A stretch of DNA of 8,191 nucleotides from QEXZ01 sp034660015 (GCA_034660015.1 JAYEII010000082.1:1-8191); one strand, 5' to 3'; positions 1-6,955 are shown, numbered from the stretch's first letter. Translations and numbers: made by a program. Notes: a model not told the origin generated them from the sequence alone.

Positions 1-791
1 ACAATTGCAAGAATCAAAATCCACGAGATTTGAATTCCTTGAAATAACGATGCGAACGGTGTTAAAAAGAGTATTAATCCTCCTGAACAAATCCAAACTA
101 AAACTTGCAGGAGTCCCGCAGAGCCGAACCCTAAAATTTTACCGCTGAGCAGTTCGTTTGCAGACATAGAGGAGAGCAAAATCTCCACTGTCTTATTTTC
201 CTTTTCTGCCACGATTCCCTGCATCAAATACCCGGAAGAAGACATTATAGCGAACACCAGGACAAATGCGATTACGTAAGGTATGAGAAATCCAACGCCA
301 CTCTTTTCTTCAACCTCGCCCTTTTCATTCAGCGTAATGACCTCTTCATTTGCGGGCTCTTTAATTCGTTCTTTCAAGGTTTCGTCTAAGTCCGACTCCC
401 GGAGAAGATTGTCCATCAAAAATGCCTCTATCGAACTGGTTGGACGAGAACTGAAGAATCCTCCCTTTAAATACACAGAAATTTTCCCGGTTTCAAGATA
501 ATTCACTGGAAGAACAAAAAAGGAGTTTATCTCGTTCCCCAACAAAGCTTTCTTCGCATTCCCGACGTCTCCAAATTTGATAAAATTATCGCTCGTTTGC
601 AGCGTTCCCGTCTCATCCACGAAACCGATATTTTGCGGGCTTTCTGTTTCAGAAATCGTTTGCGGAATGAATCCCATCGCAAACACCATCAATAGAAGGA
701 TTAATAACGGCAAGATCATGCTGAAAATAAAACCTTTTGTCTTTACCGTTGCCATGAACTCATGTTTCGCAACGATGAACGTTTTATGCAT
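1..791 (-). CDS. ABC-2 type (NatB-like) permease, C-terminal part outside window
   Basis: This is the membrane subunit of an ABC exporter, translated here from the reverse complement; 263 codons lie in the window and the gene continues past the left edge. The N-terminus (MHKTFIVAKHEF, then a membrane helix at about residues 20-42) has the form usual in NatB/ABC-2 permeases. A soluble, probably extracytoplasmic stretch of about 120 residues follows. A second helix lies at about 166-190, then the family's most recognisable motif, EKENKTVEILLSS (196-208), and another helix from about 220. The ATG at 789-791 is preceded by GAGGTGG at good spacing. The start overlaps the stop of the ATPase gene by 8 nt, so the two are translationally coupled and surely work together. 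The cargo cannot be told: Na+ (as in NatAB), drugs and peptides are all possible for this family. Confident for the family, not for the substrate. Confidence 0.9.
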   Translation of the reverse strand, partial: MHKTFIVAKHEFMATVKTKGFIFSMILPLLILLLMVFAMGFIPQTISETESPQNIGFVDETGTLQTSDNFIKFGDVGNAKKALLGNEINSFFVLPVNYLETGKISVYLKGGFFSSRPTSSIEAFLMDNLLRESDLDETLKERIKEPANEEVITLNEKGEVEEKSGVGFLIPYVIAFVLVFAIMSSSGYLMQGIVAEKENKTVEILLSSMSANELLSGKILGFGSAGLLQVLVWICSGGLILFLTPFASLFQGIQISWILILAI

Positions 792-1674
792 TTTCTACCA
801 CCTCGATAAATATCTCATTCAAAGAAGGAGCCTTCATCTCAAATCTTCTGACCCCTACAATCTCGATTAACCTTTTAAGAACCTCCTGCTGGTTTGTATC
901 CTCTTCCAAACTCAATTCTGCATATTTTCCGTAATCGTCTATCTTTTTTACACCTTCAACACGCCTCAGGTCTCCTTCGTATTCCACAACTAATGATTCT
1001 TTGTAATGAGTTTTTATTTCATCGAGCGACCCGTAAAGAACTCTTTTACCCCGATTAATCATCAGAATTCGATCGCACGTTCTCTCAACTTGATCCATCT
1101 GATGCGTACTCAAGATTATCGTCTTTCCCTCATGCTTCAAATCGAGTAGAATGTCTTTCGCCATCTTTGTATTTATGGGGTCGAGCCCGGAAAAAGGTTC
1201 ATCTAAAATTAAGAGTTCCGGGTTGTGAATGAACGCCGCAACGAGTTGAATTTTTTGTTGCATCCCTTTGCTCAATCCCTCTATCTTCTTCTTTTTATAA
1301 TCGCGGAGACCGACTTTATCGAGCCAAAAATCTATCTTATCCTCGTATTTTTTTACGTTTTTAAGTTCCGCAAAATACCTCAAACATTCGAGAACCGTTA
1401 TTTTTTGGTATAAACCCCTCTCTTCGGGAAGATAACCGATTCTCTCTTTGAGATTCTCATCAAATTCTTCGCCGAATATCTTTACCTCTCCGTGGTCCGC
1501 TCTTATGATGTCGAGAATTATCCTGATCATCGTCGTCTTTCCCGCACCGTTCGGTCCGAGCAATCCAAAAATCTCCCCCTTTTCTAAGTCAAAACTGAGG
1601 TCGTTGAGAACGATTTTTGCATCGAAGCTTTTCGTCAGATTCTTCACGTCCAAAATTTTTTCTTTCGTTCCCAT
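784..1674 (-). CDS. ABC transporter ATP-binding protein (NatA-like, ABC-2 exporter)
   Basis: This is the cytoplasmic ATPase (296 aa) that powers the adjacent ABC-2 permease. Visible motifs in order are Walker A GPNGAGKTT (40-48), the Q-loop region with YLPEERGLY (81-89), the signature LSKGMQQ (134-140), Walker B LLILDEP (154-160), the D-loop SGLD (162-165) and the switch histidine in STHQ (H191). The signature is the LSKGM form seen in NatA-type exporters, not a degraded LSGGQ. Residues from about 215 form the C-terminal extension (DUF4162-like) typical of this subfamily. Length is normal. It is first in the operon. No Shine-Dalgarno is visible before the ATG, but a TATA-like box is centred about 26 nt upstream, so the mRNA is probably leaderless. 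Substrate unknown. Confidence 0.95.
   Translation of the reverse strand: MGTKEKILDVKNLTKSFDAKIVLNDLSFDLEKGEIFGLLGPNGAGKTTMIRIILDIIRADHGEVKIFGEEFDENLKERIGYLPEERGLYQKITVLECLRYFAELKNVKKYEDKIDFWLDKVGLRDYKKKKIEGLSKGMQQKIQLVAAFIHNPELLILDEPFSGLDPINTKMAKDILLDLKHEGKTIILSTHQMDQVERTCDRILMINRGKRVLYGSLDEIKTHYKESLVVEYEGDLRRVEGVKKIDDYGKYAELSLEEDTNQQEVLKRLIEIVGVRRFEMKAPSLNEIFIEVVENA
798..804 (-). promoter_or_regulatory. Ribosome binding site of the permease gene, inside the ATPase gene
   Basis: On the minus strand this reads GAGGTGG, close to the archaeal consensus GAGGTGAT, and ends 6 nt before the permease ATG. It lies within the codons for Glu-Val-Val near the ATPase C-terminus. It fixes the permease start at 791 and supports coupled translation across the 8-nt gene overlap. 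Confidence 0.75.
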
Positions 1675-1683
1675 TATACAGAA

Positions 1684-1706
1684 TTATAACGTCATGTAAA
1701 TATAGT
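1684..1706. promoter_or_regulatory. Divergent promoter region between ABC ATPase and panE genes
   Basis: Only 45 bp separate the two divergent start codons. On the minus strand TATATTTA (1704-1697) is centred about 26 nt from the first base of the ATPase ATG, the spacing expected for a TATA box driving a leaderless transcript. On the plus strand TTATAA (1684-1689) would place initiation near 1712, giving panE a leader of only some 8 nt. The assignment to each gene is by spacing alone. No TFB-recognition element was scored. Confidence 0.5.
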
Positions 1707-1719
1707 TAGTTGTGATACA

Positions 1720-2664
1720 ATGAAATTCCTCATAATGGGTGCAGGAGCATTAGGAACTGCATTCGGCGGTATGTTAGCCGATGCTGGGCATGACGTTACA
1801 CTCATCGGCAGAGAAAAGCATATAAAGCCCATAAGGGAACACGGACTCAGAATCTCGGGAATCTGGGGCTCGCACGTAATAAAAAATATGGGGACAATGT
1901 CAGAACTAAAAACGATTTACAAACCTGACGTGGTCTTGCTAACCACAAAGTCTTTTGATACAGAAAATACAATGCAAGAATTACAACCACTTATCGCTGA
2001 TAATTCCGTGGTTATCAGTTTGCAGAACGGCATCGGGAACGAGGAAATCATAGCACTGTACGTTGGGAAAGAACACACAATGGGTGGGACGGTCATAACG
2101 GGATTTGAGATGCCAAAACCTGGAGAAGTAGAAGTAACCGTTTCTGCGGATACGACAAAAATCGGCGAACTCAACAACGAAATCACGCAGAGGTCGAGAA
2201 AAATCGTTGCGATATTCAACGATGCGGGGATGCCTTCAGATGCCGTGGATAATATCCGTATGCATATCTGGGCTAAAGCATTGTACAGCGCAGCGTTGAA
2301 TCCCCTGAGTGCGATTTTCCGGGTTGAGTACGGCAAACTCACGGACCCTCATTCTTTTGCAATTATCGAAGCGTTAATTCACGAAGCTTTTGAAGGCGCG
2401 AAGGCGGAGGGAGTTGAACTGTTCTGGAATAGTGCGGAAGAGTATCTGGATTATCTACGGCGTGAACAGATACCTCCGACCGAGAAGCATCACTCTTCAA
2501 TGCTTAATGACATAAAAAGAGGTAAAAAGACCGAAATAGATTTCTTAAACGGTGTTTTTGTGGATTTGGGTAAAAGGCATAACATCCCCACTCCAGTAAA
2601 CGAGACCATCGTCAGGGAGATAAAGTTTCTGGAATCCCCAAAAAACCACGAGATTTCACAATAA
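1720..2664 (+). CDS. panE: Ketopantoate reductase (2-dehydropantoate 2-reductase, ApbA/PanE family)
   Basis: It catalyses NAD(P)H-dependent reduction of 2-dehydropantoate to pantoate, a step of coenzyme A synthesis, in the cytoplasm. The 314-aa length is typical. The N-terminal Rossmann domain opens with the dinucleotide motif GAGALG (7-12). The conserved LLTTKSF (73-79) and SLQNGIGNEE (100-109) segments follow. The C-terminal helical domain carries the catalytic lysine in WAKALYS (K186), the conserved LNPL (193-196), and the block SSMLNDIKRGKKTEID (259-274), whose E272 matches the active-site glutamate. Where the E. coli enzyme has Asn two turns after the Lys, this protein seems to have Ser190. 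The ATG is preceded by a weak GTGAT. It stands alone with its own promoter. Family assignment is firm; other 2-hydroxyacid substrates cannot be excluded without genome context. Confidence 0.92.
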   Translation: MKFLIMGAGALGTAFGGMLADAGHDVTLIGREKHIKPIREHGLRISGIWGSHVIKNMGTMSELKTIYKPDVVLLTTKSFDTENTMQELQPLIADNSVVISLQNGIGNEEIIALYVGKEHTMGGTVITGFEMPKPGEVEVTVSADTTKIGELNNEITQRSRKIVAIFNDAGMPSDAVDNIRMHIWAKALYSAALNPLSAIFRVEYGKLTDPHSFAIIEALIHEAFEGAKAEGVELFWNSAEEYLDYLRREQIPPTEKHHSSMLNDIKRGKKTEIDFLNGVFVDLGKRHNIPTPVNETIVREIKFLESPKNHEISQ

Positions 2665-2675
2665 ACCTTTTCTTA

Positions 2676-2694
2676 TGTGGGGCTCCGCCCCACA
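2676..2694. repeat. Perfect 8-bp GC-rich hairpin, possible dispersed palindromic repeat unit
   Basis: TGTGGGGC and GCCCCACA are perfect inverted arms around a TCC loop, 12 nt after the panE stop. The GC-rich arms stand out sharply in an AT-rich spacer. A second hairpin follows, AAGCC (2702-2706) with GGCTT (2714-2718). The pair looks like a REP-type intergenic repeat or the stem of a terminator, but only one copy is present in this window, so repeat status is inferred. Confidence 0.55.
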
Positions 2695-2740
2695 ACCCCG
2701 CAAGCCCTGTAAAGGCTTAGTAAAAACCTTGACTAAAAAC

Positions 2741-2793
2741 ATTCTCTTTATTTTTCTTTTAGCACAGGTTTTCTTTTTGTAAAAAAGAAAAAG
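2741..2793. terminator. Probable bidirectional terminator between convergent genes
   Basis: The region between the panE stop and the stop of the minus-strand membrane-protein gene carries T-rich runs on both strands. On the plus strand there are runs at 2746-2760 and 2769-2778; on the minus strand there is a run of T residues from 2792 down to 2781. A perfect 10-bp AT hairpin lies at 2769-2791, with arms around GTA at 2779-2781. Archaeal transcription stops at oligo-T stretches, so the layout suits termination of both convergent transcripts. A further inverted repeat, AAGTGTT (2791-2797) with AACACTT (2826-2832), reaches into the stop codon of the minus-strand gene. Confidence 0.6.
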
Positions 2794-2830
2794 TGTTGTG
2801 TAATCTGAGGTTATAAAACGAACTAAACAC

Positions 2831-4402
2831 TTACCAGCTTTTATCTTCTCCAATCTTCCTTTCCAACTCACCCAATAATCTTTTAATCTCATCTATTATC
2901 TCTTCCACCGTGATTTCCTCTCCCCCTTCCTTTCTTCTTTCCGCTTCTTCCTCAACGTATTTCCCCGCTATAAACTCTACAATCGCTTTATCTGTATGCA
3001 TTTCTGTCACGTCCGATGTTTCAGATTCAACAAAAGTCGTATAAGCGATACCAGAACCATCATTTGGAATTACTCTCACTTCCCAATACAGTTTCCCATT
3101 TGATACCGCTGGAATGGGTTCAACCGGAATCATCCTATTCCAATCTACGATCGGATTTGCCTTTCTCACATAATCGCATGCTTTAACAGGTCCTATCAAT
3201 GCTTCGGCTTTTGGTTGCTCGTTAAAGCTGATTTCTCCTGTCCTTGCATCTATCAAGAAGATTTTATAGATTCCATGTGCCGCACCATAAGGTTCACAAG
3301 CAATGAACCATTTCATCCTAGACCCATTGGCTTCTTTTGTAGCCACCAAAAAAGGCTGTTCGTTTTGTTGTCCCGGTACTTCCGCTATCTCTAACTGCTC
3401 ATGATGATAGAATAATTTGTTAACGATTCCATGAACGTATCTGAAGCTATTGATATAATATCGGGTCAGGCGCTCAGGATATAACTTCTGTTCCTTCAGA
3501 ACTGGATGTTCCAAAACACCCTCCGGAGTTAAAAACTCGATTTTACCTTCTGAATTAATCAAGGCAGTTCCTGCCCACCTTGGTATTGTATATAGCGTGG
3601 GAAATCTCCAGTGATACTCGTAAGAAACAATTGGCACTGCTATATGTAACCCCCCGTCCACCGGGACAAAATACGGGTCTTCATAATCTACCCAATATCT
3701 TTCTTTGTATAGTTTCCATTTATACCAGTCTCTAACACCCATTCCAGGTCCTATCTCCATATCCTTTTCGACAATGTGTGTGCTCTTGCGTGATGTGTTC
3801 ATATCCACATACGCCGCTCCTTTGTCCTTAAGCACGAAGAAATTTATCGAGCCATCAGGAATGAGCGGAAAGACCCAGCAAGGCTTTTTAGCCACAAATG
3901 CGATGTCTGCCGTTCCAAGCTTGAACCTGGGATATTGTAGTGCATCACGCGCATATCTCTCAGCCACGAATTGGGGCATGATCCTGACCACTGAAGGGTC
4001 CATGTCTGGCAGTTCTGTTATCTCTTTTGCGTCTAAATGCTGCGCTAAATAACATTGAGGGTACATCGCCTGAAAGGGACCCAATATCGCCCAGCCAATG
4101 ATTAGTATTGTAATGATAGCAGGGGCAATAACCGCCATTTCTGAGTCTTTGGTATAGGTAGTTGAGCTCTTTTTCTTGCTCTTACTGTAACTGTAAAAGG
4201 TGTAAATAACATAGATTATTCCAATTAGAAGTAAAGGCACCCAAAAGGCGGGATTCTTATATGTAAACATGAAGAACCAATGCCACAACGGTCTGCTAAT
4301 CCAAATTAAGCACGCAAGAAAGATGAAGCCTAAAACAATTACTAATCCTTTCTTTGTCTTATTCTCCCTGAATTTATTATTCTCCTCTTTTGTTGCTCGC
4401 AT
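2831..4402 (-). CDS. Uncharacterised membrane-anchored protein with large C-terminal domain
   Basis: I do not recognise a named family for this 523-aa protein. A Lys/Arg-rich N-terminus precedes three predicted membrane helices at about residues 19-36, 52-70 and 89-110. The KSKKKS stretch (74-79) between the second and third should be cytoplasmic, which would put the remaining 410 or so residues outside the membrane. That domain is rich in W, Y, F and P and seems to contain repeated beta units. One has WVFPLIPDG (176-184), another KWFIACEPYG (364-373) followed by YKIFLIDARTGEISF (379-393), and another LYWEVRVIPNDG (438-449). The IDARTGEI piece resembles the end of PepSY-type domains, though weakly. 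Residues 480-520 are a charged amphipathic helix, probably coiled coil. The gene stands alone, with a TATA box centred 26 nt upstream of its ATG and no Shine-Dalgarno. It is a real gene by length and composition; the function is open. Confidence 0.85.
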   Translation of the reverse strand: MRATKEENNKFRENKTKKGLVIVLGFIFLACLIWISRPLWHWFFMFTYKNPAFWVPLLLIGIIYVIYTFYSYSKSKKKSSTTYTKDSEMAVIAPAIITILIIGWAILGPFQAMYPQCYLAQHLDAKEITELPDMDPSVVRIMPQFVAERYARDALQYPRFKLGTADIAFVAKKPCWVFPLIPDGSINFFVLKDKGAAYVDMNTSRKSTHIVEKDMEIGPGMGVRDWYKWKLYKERYWVDYEDPYFVPVDGGLHIAVPIVSYEYHWRFPTLYTIPRWAGTALINSEGKIEFLTPEGVLEHPVLKEQKLYPERLTRYYINSFRYVHGIVNKLFYHHEQLEIAEVPGQQNEQPFLVATKEANGSRMKWFIACEPYGAAHGIYKIFLIDARTGEISFNEQPKAEALIGPVKACDYVRKANPIVDWNRMIPVEPIPAVSNGKLYWEVRVIPNDGSGIAYTTFVESETSDVTEMHTDKAIVEFIAGKYVEEEAERRKEGGEEITVEEIIDEIKRLLGELERKIGEDKSW

Positions 4403-4423
4403 ACTTAAATATTGGCAAAAGCC

Positions 4424-4436
4424 TATTTAAATATAT
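4424..4436. promoter_or_regulatory. Palindromic TATA box of a divergent promoter
   Basis: TATTTAAATA (4424-4433) is a perfect 10-bp palindrome extended on the right by TAT, in the 67-bp gap between the divergent membrane-protein and archease genes. Its centre is about 26 nt from the first base of the membrane-protein ATG, so that transcript is probably leaderless. In the other direction initiation would fall near 4455, giving archease a leader of about 15 nt. One box may serve both genes. Confidence 0.6.
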
Positions 4437-4469
4437 CGGCTGTGTCTCCATAATATAGGCAAAGAGAAG

Positions 4470-4907
4470 ATGGAAAGAAACGAAAAGACAAAATATGTCT
4501 ATATCGAGCATCCCTCGGATGTGGGATTCGAAGCGTCTGGCGACACGCTGGAAGAACTATTTGCTAATGCCGCTATCGCAACTTACAGCTTCATGACCGA
4601 TGTAGACGAGATAGAAGAAGAGGAAGAGGGGGAGCGAGAAATAGAGATAAAATCCGAAGACCTCTACAGCTTGATGTTCGATTGGCTGGACGAGATGATT
4701 TTTATGTTCGAGTCGGAATCGCTGGTCATGAAAAAGTTTGATATATCTGTGAATTCCACGGATTTCAGCATAACGGGTACGTGCAGAGGCGGCAAATTCG
4801 ACCCGTACAAACACGACTCCGGCATAATAATAAAAGCCGTTACGTACAACATGATGGAGATAAAGAGGAACGAGATTTGGCATGCGAGGGTCGTTTTAGA
4901 CGTCTAA
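4470..4907 (+). CDS. Archease (RtcB tRNA-ligase activating protein)
   Basis: Archease is a small cytoplasmic metal-binding protein that helps RtcB become guanylylated and turn over during tRNA splicing and RNA repair. The 145-aa length is normal. Family motifs are EHPSDVGFEASG (13-24, with D17 the usual N-terminal acidic ligand), TLEELFANAA (26-35), the LMFDWLDEMIF block (68-78), KHDSGIIIKAVTYNMMEI (114-131) and the terminal VVLDV with D144. The more usual histidine after VTY is asparagine here (N127). An unusually acidic stretch (DEIEEEEEGE, 46-55) sits in a loop. The weak GAGAAG just upstream is the only ribosome-site candidate. No rtcB lies in the window. The 3' end overlaps the opposing coiled-coil gene by 12 bp inside a palindrome that encodes the last three residues. 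Confidence 0.93.
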   Translation: MERNEKTKYVYIEHPSDVGFEASGDTLEELFANAAIATYSFMTDVDEIEEEEEGEREIEIKSEDLYSLMFDWLDEMIFMFESESLVMKKFDISVNSTDFSITGTCRGGKFDPYKHDSGIIIKAVTYNMMEIKRNEIWHARVVLDV

Positions 4908-4908
4908 A
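4895..4908. repeat. 14-bp perfect palindrome holding two opposing stop codons
   Basis: TTTAGACGTCTAAA is its own reverse complement, centred between 4901 and 4902. Its inner 12 bp (4896-4907) are the overlap of two convergent genes. Read on either strand the codons are TTA GAC GTC TAA, so archease and the coiled-coil protein both end in Leu-Asp-Val. It also puts TAA stops symmetrically on both strands. Confidence 0.9.
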
Positions 4909-6176
4909 CTTACCTCTACCGGCTTACCCGCAATCACTTCCAACGTATCGGGCAAACGCCTCGTTTTTGCTTCGAGTTCCTCTTCCAGCGAAACTACATG
5001 CCGTTTTGAGCGCTCTACTCCTTCTCGTAATCGCGTGAGTTGTCCCCTGGCAGATGCGATTGATTGTTCGACCTTTTTTCGCTCTTTCTGTATTGTCATC
5101 TCCGAAAGTTCGCCTTTAATGTGCACAATTCGCGATTGCAATCCTTCACGTTTTTCTTTTATAGACGCTAACTTGCTATTTAACAGGCGGTCTATCCACT
5201 TTAGTGTCTTGTCTCGCTTTCGCTCCTTCAGGATAGACCTATCATCTTCAATAACACCCTTTATAGAGTTCAGAAAAACGTTGATGTCCTCATCGAGCGC
5301 TCGAATTGGAGAAGACAGGATTGAAGATACCGCTTTTCGCTCATCGGGAGTAAGCGTATGCCGTCCCGTCTCATCCTGCTTCTTCAACAGGTTGAGTTCC
5401 TTGTTAATCGGGGAGAACAATTTGCAAATATCCGATTCGAGTGTGCTCAACTCCTGCTCCAGGGAAAACAACTCTGTTTCAAGTGTTTTGAACCGCATCC
5501 ATTCTTCCTGGTCTTCAATCGCGCTCAATCTTTTCCCTTCTTTTTCTATTCCCCGCTCGAGTGTAGAGCACTCTTTCTCTCGTGCGCTAACGTTCTCTTT
5601 TTCCTTTTCTATCTTCGATTTTAGCTCTTTTATGTCCTCTACTATCCCTGGCACCCGTTCCAAATGCATAATCTGGCTTTCTTTACCGCGTATGGGTGCG
5701 ATAAGCTGGTCGAGTGCCGTTCTCAACTGATTTAGTTCTGCAACGGTTTCCTTAACCTCATCCGGGAAGAGTGACCGAACGTGGTAGATGGTCTTCGATG
5801 ATTTGTCGAAGACAAACGCTATGCTGGATGCAGTGGAGTCATAAAAGGATAAAACGGTTTTATAATCGGTTTGGCTCGGAATCTGCATTTTTTCGGTCAG
5901 CGAACGGAGATGTTTTACCATTTTATCTCGCCCTGACAATCCTATTTTTTCTACCTGTACCGGAATATCCTCCGCCGGTTCGGCATCGTGAAGCTCGGAA
6001 ATGCAGTGCTCGAGTCGCTCACGTATGTCCTTTATCTCTTCATACAACGGTTCAGCACTTGTGCTCAGACCACGAAATAGCGTTTTCGTTGCTATCTCCA
6101 ACCACGCATCTAGTCCATCGAAGGTGACGGTGGTCGGTATTTCGTGCTTATCCAATATTCTCTTTAGCCACTTCAT
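4896..6176 (-). CDS. Uncharacterised coiled-coil protein
   Basis: This 426-aa protein has no named family that I recognise. There is no signal peptide or membrane helix. The N-terminal third (about 1-165) looks mixed alpha/beta and includes a hydrophobic strand IAFVFDKSSKTIYHV (119-133). Long charged heptad-like helices follow at about 175-265, with runs such as ELKSKIEKEKENVSAREKE, and again at about 310-405, joined by a less regular segment (266-310). The C-terminal tail (LPDTLEVIAGKPVEVSLDV) is non-helical. Such a build suggests a cytoplasmic dimer or scaffold; SMC-like ATPase motifs are absent, so it is not an SMC or Rad50 protein. It starts 7 nt after the stop of the LysE-like gene on the same strand, with AGGAT as a possible ribosome site, so the two are almost certainly co-transcribed. 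Function unknown. Confidence 0.85.
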   Translation of the reverse strand: MKWLKRILDKHEIPTTVTFDGLDAWLEIATKTLFRGLSTSAEPLYEEIKDIRERLEHCISELHDAEPAEDIPVQVEKIGLSGRDKMVKHLRSLTEKMQIPSQTDYKTVLSFYDSTASSIAFVFDKSSKTIYHVRSLFPDEVKETVAELNQLRTALDQLIAPIRGKESQIMHLERVPGIVEDIKELKSKIEKEKENVSAREKECSTLERGIEKEGKRLSAIEDQEEWMRFKTLETELFSLEQELSTLESDICKLFSPINKELNLLKKQDETGRHTLTPDERKAVSSILSSPIRALDEDINVFLNSIKGVIEDDRSILKERKRDKTLKWIDRLLNSKLASIKEKREGLQSRIVHIKGELSEMTIQKERKKVEQSIASARGQLTRLREGVERSKRHVVSLEEELEAKTRRLPDTLEVIAGKPVEVSLDV

Positions 6177-6183
6177 TTTAATA

Positions 6184-6885
6184 CTATCCTGTTGCGCCTA
6201 CTCCTTCAACAAAGAACCAAATACCCAGAACAATCAAAAAGACCGCTATTACGAGCATCGTCCATTCGTATCGCTTACCAACGAAGAAATTCTTGCCTTT
6301 CGCAAAAGAGAAAGAGACGAAAGAATACCACGCAAAATCGGAGAGGAAGTGCCCCAGCGTCACCAAAATTATACCCGTTAACGCCAGTTGTTGGAAGCCG
6401 CTGAATAACACCGGAAAACCTATCCCTATCCACCAAGGTATAAAAGCGGGATTAAAAGCAGTAAGTATAAAACCACCAATAATCGAATTGTTATATTTCG
6501 CCGTTCGTATTTCAGTCCTTGTTCCTCCCTCTATCTGCGGGGACCCCTTTGCCTTTGCCTTTACCCCTGCCCTTGCTTCTTTGATAATGAGTGAAGCGAT
6601 TAAAATAAGCGCAAGGCTCCCTGTTACATATACCACAGCTTCAAAGTGACTGAAATAGCTTCTCATCAATTCGAGTCCTAAAACTACTACCGCTACTATT
6701 AACGGGCATTCAAAGGAGATATGTCCAATTATAGCGAGGGGACCTGATAACGCTCCCTTCTTCAATGTGTCGGATATTACAAATGCAAACAGCGGTCCCG
6801 GTATCAACGCACCGCTCAGCCCTGTTATAAATCCTATTCCTACCAGAGATGCTCCGATAATGAGTGGTGAATAAATCATCTCCAT
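6184..6885 (-). CDS. LysE-family translocator (putative amino-acid or small-molecule exporter)
   Basis: This is an integral membrane protein of 233 aa with about six predicted helices (roughly 6-27, 45-72, 82-102, 134-160, 165-190 and 208-227). The first helix ends in GALIPGPLFAF (25-35), the form taken by the family's conserved N-terminal PGP motif, followed by a conserved-looking GALSGPLAIIGH (44-55). The fourth helix has FNPAFIPWW (144-152), in the place of the second conserved NP motif. Between helices 3 and 4 is a basic, gap-prone cytoplasmic loop (103-131). LysE relatives export basic or other amino acids; which substrate applies cannot be read from sequence. It heads an operon with the coiled-coil gene. 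M1 was chosen as start; M3 is an equally open alternative. The upstream stretch on this strand is AT-rich, with TATA-like sequence near 6918-6931. Confidence 0.85.
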   Translation of the reverse strand: MEMIYSPLIIGASLVGIGFITGLSGALIPGPLFAFVISDTLKKGALSGPLAIIGHISFECPLIVAVVVLGLELMRSYFSHFEAVVYVTGSLALILIASLIIKEARAGVKAKAKGSPQIEGGTRTEIRTAKYNNSIIGGFILTAFNPAFIPWWIGIGFPVLFSGFQQLALTGIILVTLGHFLSDFAWYSFVSFSFAKGKNFFVGKRYEWTMLVIAVFLIVLGIWFFVEGVGATG

Positions 6886-6955
6886 GTCGTTAACATCATC
6901 TCAGTTAAAGTTGAAACTTATTAATCTATTTATTATTATCCTCTTATGTTATTTA

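Noticed and set aside
134..140. The ATPase signature is LSKGM instead of LSGGQ (residue positions given), which could suggest an inactive ATPase
   Set aside because: LSKGM is common in NatA-type ABC-2 ATPases, and every other catalytic motif is intact.
1917..2342. A 141-codon open frame on the minus strand inside panE
   Set aside because: panE is secure on the plus strand. The antisense frame has no motif and no ribosome site.
2656..2892. A 78-codon minus-strand frame across the convergent spacer
   Set aside because: It is made of the hairpins and poly-A/T tracts of the spacer and overlaps the end of the membrane-protein gene in another frame. No start signal was found.
5035..5730. A 231-codon open frame on the plus strand inside the coiled-coil gene
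   Set aside because: It is extremely Ser/Phe/Arg-rich with no recognisable domain, and lies fully antisense to a gene whose own codon pattern and heptads look genuine. It is a shadow frame.
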